Shown here one piece after another: positions 27,186 through 32,452 of a DNA stretch of 32,452 nucleotides. Location of the stretch: the IMG/VR virus record IMGVR_UViG_3300033145_001613, positions 1 to 32,452 of that record, one strand, 5' to 3'. Made by a program: the position numbers and the translations under genes. Source of the stretch: a virus. A model generated the notes under the pieces. The model was not told the DNA's origin and did not search any database. It saw only the letters and a list, made by a program, of their open reading frames with translations. Position 1 is the stretch's first letter. The number at the start of each line of letters is the position of its first letter.

Positions 27186-29318
27186 TTATTTTTGTATTCC
27201 TAAAGACGATATAGATAGTTCTTCATGTTTTTCTTTAATGAGATCTATGACAGCCTTTTTAAAAGCGGCTGTATTAGGTTCTCCGACCAACTTAATCAGA
27301 AGAGTTGATTCTGTTTCTCCAGCTATTTTTGAAATAGGAGAGCCGGCAGTGGCAGGAGTTATACCTTTAGCAACAGACGCTGCTGTTGGAGTAATCGTTG
27401 GTCGCGATACGCCCATCCCTTCTTGAAGCAAGTTTTCTCCTATGCTAGGAGGCATTGCTGCCAGGTTTGGAAGGGCTGGCGGCATAGTAGGAACTCTTGC
27501 CTGGCCTGCCTGTGGACCTCCACCTCGCAAAGCGCGCGCTATAGTTGTACTAAGTTGTTTTAAAGTATCCAAAATACTGCTTTGATTACCTTCTTCTGCC
27601 AACTTCAGGTTTTGCATTATTTTAGGTAGCTGCCCAATAAGTTCAGCGGCTCCTGCTTTAAATCTAGGATGAGCCATAGCTTCGGTGCCACGGCCTCCTT
27701 CTAAAAGGCCCTGTCTTTGCAGACCTAATGCCCCACCAGCCCCTTTGGAAACTCTAGCACCAACTCTATCTGGGCCGCCTATCTTGTTGATAGATTCAAG
27801 CACTTTGTCTAATTTACCACCAATGGTAGATCTAAGAATCATATTTTGCTGCTCCAAGACTGTTAGTTGCTTCAGCTGTAAATCTTTGCCCTTAGCAAAC
27901 GACTCTTGTAAATCTTTAGATCCTTGTAACCTGGAAATTCCGCCGCGTTGAACATTACTCAACGTTTCTAATATTCTATTCTGCTGCTCTGTATTTGTAA
28001 TGTTTGTTAACTTACCAAGCATTTGTCTTTGTAAAACAAACTGCATCTCCAACTGAGGATTATTAGCTGCTTGCTCCAATGTAATAATCTTGCCGCCGCC
28101 AAATCTAGCTAGCGTCGAGGTCATTGATTCCAGGTTCTTTTCTAATCCCCCAGGAGTCCTCATGTTTATTTCCATTTGAAGGGCTCCGCCAAGAGCTGTT
28201 CTTCCACGAGCCATGCCACTCATAAGTCCGATGAAAGCGCGGTTTTGGGTGGTCATATTAGCCATACTGTTGGTTACATCTTTAACCATCGCACCCATCT
28301 GGGTGATCGGCACACCAGAGTCTCTCAACGCAGATCTAAAAGAATTCCAAACATTAACAGCAGCAGTGGTTTTCCCGCCAAATATTGCCATAGATCCGCT
28401 TGCTTCGAGAACCTGATCTGCAGTTTTACCGAAATCTACGCCACCTTCTTTTGCTGCGCGAGCAACAGTACCCATCAAATTAGCCGTTTCTACCGGCTTT
28501 TGATTAAAATCAAACCATGCCTGACTTCCCAACTTAGCAGCTTCTGCTGTGTCTTTACCGAAAGCCCTCATTACTGTTGCCAAATACACAGCAGGTTGAA
28601 TCATGCTTTTCTGAAGTCCTGCTATGTGTGTTTGAGCACCACCAACTTCATTTAGAGCATCAGGCACGCCTTGTAGAGTAGTTCCCATCTCATGCAAACT
28701 TTTAGTGGTAAGACCAAACGCGGCAGACATTGCCCTTAAGGTTTGAGGGTATTTTTCAGCAGCCTCGTCAGCTTCCTTCATGCTCATACCAACTCTAATA
28801 AAAGATGATCGAGCAACATTTTGAGTTTTTATAAGACTGCTAATTGCGTTATTCAAGCCACCTAAAAACGTATCGCTTTTAGATATTAATAAGTTTGCTT
28901 CGCCAATAGGATTAATGAAATTCTGTACAGTGGAGTTTCTAACAGCAAGTATGCTGCCGCCCAACTTAACGAAGCCCGCTATTAAAGAGGTGCCTATTTT
29001 AGTTCCTAGGTCTAGAGCCTCTTTACCACTTGAACCAAATACTGATCCTAAATCACCAAGTATTTTTGTAGTGAGAGTCGCTTCTGCGTTGGTCGCAATT
29101 AAATTTCTAATAACTGCTGGCAATTTTGAGGCCGCTTGCTCAGTTTTAATAGCCCATTCTGCCGCAGCTTCGGCCGCAGCTTTTGTTTTTACGCTTGTTT
29201 CGCCCAGCTCCTTTCCTAATCTTGTTGCCTCTTCTCTAAAATGCTGGGCCTTTGCGCTTGCATCAGCCCACACCGCTTTTAGTTTTTCTATTACATTTGG
29301 GTCATTAGGATCAGCCAT
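27186..29318 (-). CDS. Tape measure protein
   Basis: 710 residues; ATG at 29318 with TGAGG upstream. It is the expected gene after the tail assembly chaperone. The protein is Ala/Gly/Lys-rich and mostly helical: heptad-like helices at the N-terminus (AKAQHFREEATRLGKELGE), a hydrophobic stretch about 105-128 (LGTKIGTSLIAGFVKLGGSI), a middle region of helices with repeated Met/Ala (about 200-400), another Gln/Leu coiled-coil-like part (about 430-520) and a Pro-rich linker (about 600-660). Using the usual 1.5 angstrom per residue, the tail would be around 105 nm. No peptidase or muramidase motif was recognised. Role: sets tail length and leaves the tube during genome ejection. Confidence 0.82.
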   Translation of the reverse strand: MADPNDPNVIEKLKAVWADASAKAQHFREEATRLGKELGETSVKTKAAAEAAAEWAIKTEQAASKLPAVIRNLIATNAEATLTTKILGDLGSVFGSSGKEALDLGTKIGTSLIAGFVKLGGSILAVRNSTVQNFINPIGEANLLISKSDTFLGGLNNAISSLIKTQNVARSSFIRVGMSMKEADEAAEKYPQTLRAMSAAFGLTTKSLHEMGTTLQGVPDALNEVGGAQTHIAGLQKSMIQPAVYLATVMRAFGKDTAEAAKLGSQAWFDFNQKPVETANLMGTVARAAKEGGVDFGKTADQVLEASGSMAIFGGKTTAAVNVWNSFRSALRDSGVPITQMGAMVKDVTNSMANMTTQNRAFIGLMSGMARGRTALGGALQMEINMRTPGGLEKNLESMTSTLARFGGGKIITLEQAANNPQLEMQFVLQRQMLGKLTNITNTEQQNRILETLSNVQRGGISRLQGSKDLQESFAKGKDLQLKQLTVLEQQNMILRSTIGGKLDKVLESINKIGGPDRVGARVSKGAGGALGLQRQGLLEGGRGTEAMAHPRFKAGAAELIGQLPKIMQNLKLAEEGNQSSILDTLKQLSTTIARALRGGGPQAGQARVPTMPPALPNLAAMPPSIGENLLQEGMGVSRPTITPTAASVAKGITPATAGSPISKIAGETESTLLIKLVGEPNTAAFKKAVIDLIKEKHEELSISSLGIQK

Positions 29319-29327
29319 TTATTAGCC

Positions 29328-29747
29328 TCATTTAAAAGGAGTAAATTTTACCTCATCAAGTTCAGCATGTAGATAAGGATTTATGTCTGGCATATCTTGC
29401 GCCTCGTTCATCAGCTCTGTTAAGCTCTTTTTTTCTTGCTCATCTACCTTTGGCATTGACCTGCCAAAAGTATCTGACAATAGATCATCAAAATCTTCAT
29501 CTGTCGTTTCAAAAGAGTTGTCGCGCGCATCTCTTACTTGCTGAACGCCTTCTGGGTTCGTAAACATTGCGTTATGTTCGGCAACATCTCTTAACATTTC
29601 AAATTGATCTTTATCATCCAACGAACCTTGAAGTTGATACCACATAAGTTGCGCGTTGTTGGCTTTATCCAACATCTTATGATCTACTGGCACTCTAAAA
29701 GTTTTACATAGTTTCCATCGGAGCCTGTGCCAGAGCCCCTCTGCTAG
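29328..29747 (-). CDS. -1 frame extension of the tail assembly chaperone (gpT-like part)
   Basis: Open frame reached by -1 slippage at 29747-29753; it adds 139 residues to give a fusion of about 306 residues with the upstream 167. It begins LAEGLWHRLRWKLCKTFRVP and continues MLDKANNAQLMWYQLQGS. The aromatic, Trp-rich opening resembles the C-terminal part of many myophage chaperone fusions, and the rest is acidic. Its only free-standing start is a GTG at 29693 with no Shine-Dalgarno sequence, which argues it is made only as a fusion. In lambda and many other phages the longer product binds the tape measure protein, whose gene is next, while the shorter form is made in excess. Confidence 0.85.
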   Translation of the reverse strand, partial: LAEGLWHRLRWKLCKTFRVPVDHKMLDKANNAQLMWYQLQGSLDDKDQFEMLRDVAEHNAMFTNPEGVQQVRDARDNSFETTDEDFDDLLSDTFGRSMPKVDEQEKKSLTELMNEAQDMPDINPYLHAELDEVKFTPFK

Positions 29748-30247
29748 TTTTTTACTTGTTCTGCCGTAAACTGGCCATCACATCTATTAGTTATCGTTTC
29801 ATAGAACCCTAGCAACTTGGCAATTACAGGAGTTTGTAGACTCCTAATTATATCTGTTTTAAGATCAACTGGGTTGTCAGACTTCTCCGGATGTAACTGT
29901 TCCAGCGGCCGACCATTTACAGTTTGAATGGATACAGCTAAGAGTTTGGCGTTGAAATCGAAAATTTGTTCTGCGCTGCCGCCGCCGTCTACAAGATCGT
30001 TATTTGCGGCACCAGCTAGAGAAAGTCTCTCCGCTGAATTTAGAGAGCGCATCTCAAAAACAGATCCACCTATATCGATGGTGTCTCTAATACACCCCAA
30101 TTCTATTAAAGATTGAAGGTCATTGTTTGTCATTGGTTCTTGATTTTTTGGAGCTTCTTGATTTTTTGGAGCTTCTTGATTTTTTGGAGCTTCTTGTTCT
30201 TTTGGGGCTCCTACAGATCCCAAAGTCTTGTGAGTTATTTCTACCAT
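29744..30247 (-). CDS. Tail assembly chaperone, zero-frame product (gpG-like)
   Basis: 167 residues; ATG at 30247 with GAGGTG upstream. After a repetitive N-terminal leader (three copies of QEAPKN, residues about 18-36) comes a compact domain beginning NNDLQSLIELGCIRDTIDIGG and containing FEMRSLNSAERLSL, a motif style common in phage tail assembly chaperones. It ends QFTAEQVKN just at the slippery site. Location between tube and tape measure is the canonical place. Role: coats and chaperones the tape measure so tube subunits can polymerise round it. An alternative internal start at Met39 would drop the repeats but has no better ribosome binding site. Confidence 0.85.
   Translation of the reverse strand: MVEITHKTLGSVGAPKEQEAPKNQEAPKNQEAPKNQEPMTNNDLQSLIELGCIRDTIDIGGSVFEMRSLNSAERLSLAGAANNDLVDGGGSAEQIFDFNAKLLAVSIQTVNGRPLEQLHPEKSDNPVDLKTDIIRSLQTPVIAKLLGFYETITNRCDGQFTAEQVKN
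29747..29753 (-). promoter_or_regulatory. Programmed -1 ribosomal frameshift site A AAA AAC
   Basis: Minus strand reads GTA AAA AAC TAG in the zero frame, so the canonical X XXY YYZ heptamer A AAA AAC sits in the correct phase one codon before the stop. Slipping back one base opens a frame of 139 codons. A small hairpin (CAGAG-GGG-CTCTG, 29731-29743) follows after a 3-nt spacer; this is a shorter spacer than usual, so its stimulatory role is uncertain. Confidence 0.9.
30137..30208 (-). repeat. 18-bp coding tandem repeat (NQEAPK) in the chaperone leader
   Basis: Three perfect 18-bp units (30137-30154, 30155-30172, 30173-30190) followed by a degenerate fourth unit. They encode the hexapeptide repeat QEAPKN near the N-terminus of the tail assembly chaperone. 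The identity of the units at DNA level suggests recent slippage expansion. Confidence 0.95.
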
Positions 30248-30249
30248 AA

Positions 30250-30334
30250 TTACACCTCTACCAGTGCCGTTGCGGCTACTGTCGTTAAAACTATATTGAT
30301 TTTGTGGAAAATATTCTTATGTTCCATTCTATAG
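30250..30334 (-). other. Short intergenic gap before the chaperone gene
   Basis: AT-rich gap of about 85 bases between the hairpin and the chaperone ATG. A promoter could lie here (it contains AAGAATATTT), but no element is clear enough to call. It ends with GAGGTG, the chaperone Shine-Dalgarno sequence. Confidence 0.3.
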
Positions 30335-30374
30335 AAAAGAAGGAGAGAAAGGGCGGAGGCATTGTGCCCCCGCC
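30335..30374 (-). terminator. Hairpin terminator after the tail tube gene
   Basis: On the minus strand GGCGGGGGCA and TGCCTCCGCC form a 10-bp stem (one G-T pair) around CAA, at 30374-30352. A pyrimidine/T-rich run (CTTTCTCTCCTTCTTTTC) follows. It lies about 10 bases after the tail tube stop codon. The tail is less uniform than a classic U tract, so partial read-through into the chaperone gene is plausible and would lower chaperone expression relative to tube protein. Confidence 0.7.
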
Positions 30375-30385
30375 AATAAAGTTGA

Positions 30386-31021
30386 TTACTCTTCTGCGGC
30401 TGCGGTGATGATACCAGCAACATCCATTGTACCTCTGAATCCGCCGCCATTATTGCTTCCGCCAGCGCCAGAGTCAGTCTGTTGCTCTCTACCAAGATTA
30501 TCCTTGACAAAAGCAATGCCGCGAGCACCACCTGTAACAGCGCTTGCCTGAGAAGTTCCAAGATTTGTGCTAATATCTTCGATCCATATAGTTGCCTCTT
30601 CCTGGATGATGAAGTTATCAGACTGATATCTTGGGCTATACCTATTGAACCAGCAGTTTGTAAGTTTATGAACTACTGCTCCTTCTCCATCTCCATTTGT
30701 ACGGTCTATAATCAGAATGTCAAATGGAAGCAGCTGTGATTTAATATTGATAAATGCGCGAGCAAAAGCCTGAGTCATGCTAAGCCTATCAAATACAATA
30801 CGAGTAATTGTAGCCTCGTATTGCGTTGGAGCCCTTGGCACGATCTCCAATACTCCATCAAGGCCAACTTCCTTGACTCTTTCTAAATCTCTGGTCTGAT
30901 TGACCGTAATATTTTGAATCGCACCAACAGTCTCATTGTCCACCTTTACCAATATTTGTGTCGATAAGCCGGTCGATATAGTACTATTTAGTGTTGATCC
31001 AGTGATTGGATAGGAACTCAT
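30386..31021 (-). CDS. Tail tube protein, paralogue 2
   Basis: 211 residues; ATG at 31021 behind CGGAGG. The sequence has tail-tube character: a beta strand with STQILVKVDNETVGAIQNITV, then a loop EVGLDGVLEIVPRAPTQYEATITRIVFD, a helix (SMTQAFARAFIN), and FDILIIDRT with NCWFNRYSPRYQSDNFIIQEEATI. In T4 gp19-type tubes a similar order of beta hairpin, helix and beta sheet builds the hexameric ring. It aligns end to end with the product of 31844-32452 apart from a different Gly-rich tail (GAGGSNNGGG). Followed by a terminator, as expected for an abundant virion protein. Tube versus tube-like cap or initiator cannot be decided. Confidence 0.8.
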   Translation of the reverse strand: MSSYPITGSTLNSTISTGLSTQILVKVDNETVGAIQNITVNQTRDLERVKEVGLDGVLEIVPRAPTQYEATITRIVFDRLSMTQAFARAFINIKSQLLPFDILIIDRTNGDGEGAVVHKLTNCWFNRYSPRYQSDNFIIQEEATIWIEDISTNLGTSQASAVTGGARGIAFVKDNLGREQQTDSGAGGSNNGGGFRGTMDVAGIITAAAEE

Positions 31022-31035
31022 TATAAGCCTCCGAG

Positions 31036-31057
31036 ATTATTGAAATTTTTCAATAAT
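31036..31057 (-). promoter_or_regulatory. AT-rich hairpin just upstream of the tail tube ribosome binding site
   Basis: An inverted repeat (ATTATTGAAA paired with TTTCAATAAT, 2-nt loop) lies in the 41-bp gap between the endonuclease stop and the tail tube ATG, ending a few bases before CGGAGG. It is not followed by a T run on the minus strand, so it is not a typical terminator. It may be an mRNA processing or stabilising element protecting the tube transcript. Confidence 0.4.
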
Positions 31058-31062
31058 GTTTG

Positions 31063-31833
31063 TTATTTTTTCCTAGTTAAAAAGTTTTGGGCACAATCTT
31101 TATATAACCAATCCCTTATTTTAGGAACTTGCTTGTTTCCACTAAATGAAAGTGAAAAAGCCGCAGTATCTTTTCGTTGTAGAATATTTGGATTTCCAAT
31201 ATCAAGTGCTGACTTCATTTCACTTTTAATCCACTCTAAAAAGATTTTAGAGCCAGAAATCACAGTGAATCTTAAACTAAACCCATTACAATCCAAGCAC
31301 CCATCACCATCGAAATATCCTCTTATATAATGATGTGTTAATTCATCCGGCACATTATATGGCGGCTTCAAAATCAAAGATTTGCGTGGAACTATATTGA
31401 AATTGTTTTCCAAATCTCTAATCATTATTTTGGATCTTATACCCATTTGGCAATACTTTCTGATCTTTCCAAACATGTTTCTTTCTCTATACCATAATTT
31501 AGGCTCACGGTCTATAAAGTTACAAAGTTTTTTAAGATGCTCATCATCTTTAATTGACAGTTCCACACCTATAAGACCATTACTTATCCAACCATCGGCT
31601 GCTATAAATCCAGCCCAATAACAACTTTCTTTTGTGAATTTAGCAAATGACAAGTCATTAAAATTATATTTCCTTTCATAAGCGTTTGGTCGCATGGCGA
31701 CTTTATTTTCTCGCAACCTTTTTAAAATAGTAGGTTTTGATACACCAAACTTTCCTGCTATTTGTATGCTTGTTAGGCCACTTTTGTATAATTTTACTAT
31801 TCGTGCTGAATCAACATTTATTCTTGCTGGCAT
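31063..31833 (-). CDS. LAGLIDADG homing endonuclease with N-terminal HTH
   Basis: 256 residues; ATG at 31833 behind AGGAAAT, 10 bases after the upstream tube-like stop. Residues about 8-42 form a helix-turn-helix of resolvase/Hin type (IVKLYKSGLTSIQIAGKFGVS then KPTILKRLREN). LAGLIDADG motifs are WAGFIAADG (73-81) and IRGYFDGDG (170-178), each with the metal-binding acidic residue, spaced as in a two-motif enzyme. It lies precisely between two homologous tube-type genes without disrupting either. Expected role: cut an uninvaded tail tube locus and spread by repair. Different subfamily from the endonuclease at 951-1859 by motif context. Confidence 0.88.
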   Translation of the reverse strand: MPARINVDSARIVKLYKSGLTSIQIAGKFGVSKPTILKRLRENKVAMRPNAYERKYNFNDLSFAKFTKESCYWAGFIAADGWISNGLIGVELSIKDDEHLKKLCNFIDREPKLWYRERNMFGKIRKYCQMGIRSKIMIRDLENNFNIVPRKSLILKPPYNVPDELTHHYIRGYFDGDGCLDCNGFSLRFTVISGSKIFLEWIKSEMKSALDIGNPNILQRKDTAAFSLSFSGNKQVPKIRDWLYKDCAQNFLTRKK

Positions 31834-31843
31834 ATTTCCTATT

Positions 31844-32452
31844 CTACCCAGCTAAGTCTCCGCCTATGGCAGATCCAGAACTGTTCGGCTCTAGTCTTCC
31901 TCTTTGGCCGTTAACATCTGTCGCTCTTTCTACGCTGTCTATATCAAGTCCGATTCCTCGTAAACCACCAAACGCTGCGCTTAAAGCATTGCGGTGAGTT
32001 GTTACATATTCACACTGAATGGCGGCAGTCTCTGAAATGATAAAGTTATCAGCACGAAAAGTTGGAGAATAAGATTTGAACCAACAATTATTGAACACAT
32101 GAACAATGGCGTTTATGCTTGTGCTGGCATTTGCTTTATCTATGAGCTGAATATCGAAAGGAATTCTCTGAGCCTGCAGATTTATAAAACCTCTTGCAAA
32201 TGCTTCTGGTAGCCTCATGTCATCAAAAACTACACGAGTTATCTGTAGGTCTACCTGCGCAGCACCTTTAGGGTGTATTTCGACAACACCATTTGTCCCA
32301 ATTTCTTCCCACCTATGGGTGTCACGATTCTGATTTACAACAAGCTGTTGTATAGCTCCAACAGTGGTCCCGCCAACCTTGATTGTTATCTGTGTTGACA
32401 AACCCGAAGAAATCCTACTATTTAATATGCTGCCAGAACTAGGATATGTCAT
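31844..32452 (-). CDS. Tail tube-like protein, paralogue 1 (start at window edge)
   Basis: 202 residues; ATG at the very last base of the window, so the ribosome binding site and any longer start are not visible. Collinear with the other tube paralogue: GLSTQITIKVGGTTVGAIQQ, then NRDTHRWEEIGTNGVVEIHP, FARGFINLQAQRIPFDIQLID, NCWFKSYSPTFRADNFIISE. Identity looks close to half by eye, so this is an old duplication rather than a recent copy. One member may form the tube and the other a tube initiator, terminator or alternate ring (inference). Confidence 0.78.
   Translation of the reverse strand: MTYPSSGSILNSRISSGLSTQITIKVGGTTVGAIQQLVVNQNRDTHRWEEIGTNGVVEIHPKGAAQVDLQITRVVFDDMRLPEAFARGFINLQAQRIPFDIQLIDKANASTSINAIVHVFNNCWFKSYSPTFRADNFIISETAAIQCEYVTTHRNALSAAFGGLRGIGLDIDSVERATDVNGQRGRLEPNSSGSAIGGDLAG

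Noticed and set aside
29328-29693. Independent gene of 121 residues starting at GTG 29693
   Set aside because: No ribosome binding site, and the frame is open back to the slippery heptamer, so it is better read as the frameshift extension.
30250-30561. Minus-strand ORF of 103 residues overlapping the tail tube gene end
   Set aside because: Most of it is an alternate frame of the tail tube gene, and the rest covers the terminator hairpin. No Shine-Dalgarno sequence at any internal ATG.
31022-31843. Group I intron housing the endonuclease
   Set aside because: The endonuclease lies between two complete genes with tight junctions (10 and 41 bases), leaving no room for an intron core.
158-31997. 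Plus-strand ORFs of 60-180 residues throughout
   Set aside because: All lie antisense to well-supported minus-strand genes, and those I read show no recognisable protein motif.

Overview
The window is a densely coded, AT-rich stretch of a tailed-phage (Caudoviricetes) genome. Every convincing gene lies on the minus strand, so transcription runs from high to low coordinates. Gene content and order are those of a contractile-tail (myovirus) morphogenesis module: two tail-tube-like paralogues, tail assembly chaperone with a -1 frameshift, tape measure, hub adaptor, baseplate hub, spike, two accessory virion proteins, gp25-like wedge, gp6/J-like wedge, a giant wedge/tail protein and a fibre-like protein. 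The sheath gene is not here and may lie beyond 32452. I see no lysogeny genes and no tRNAs. The host cannot be named from this sequence.

Layout in transcription order. 32452-30386: two homologous tail-tube-type genes with a free-standing LAGLIDADG homing endonuclease gene between them, closed by a hairpin terminator. 30247-29328: tail assembly chaperone with an A AAA AAC slippery heptamer directly before the zero-frame stop, joining it to a -1 frame extension. 29318-21651: tape measure, small hub adaptor and a 1580-residue hub. 21651-19414: spike. 19404-15768: two proteins I cannot name; the first is hydrophobic and cysteine-rich, with an Ig-like C-terminus. 15755-5239: wedge proteins (gp25-like, gp6/J-like, then a 2283-residue protein with LamG-like domains and a gpI-like end). 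5225-2361: a fibre-like protein with a two-loop dockerin-like calcium-binding module, followed by a strong GNRA-loop terminator. 2360-2098: short intergenic region. 2097-1: a small downstream cluster of a ribbon-helix-helix-like protein, a second LAGLIDADG endonuclease and a GT4-type glycosyltransferase. The glycosyltransferase is interrupted at its conserved EGF motif by the start of an intein and runs off the window.

Most junctions are tight (stop/start overlaps or a few bases) with good Shine-Dalgarno sequences, so the tail genes are probably co-transcribed and translationally coupled. The points most worth following up are the intein in the glycosyltransferase, the frameshift site, the dockerin-like domain in a virion protein, two independent 23-bp tandem duplications at both ends of the RHH gene, a DGY/DAY tripeptide motif scattered through the outer baseplate proteins, and the load of three selfish elements (two homing endonucleases and an intein) in 32 kb.
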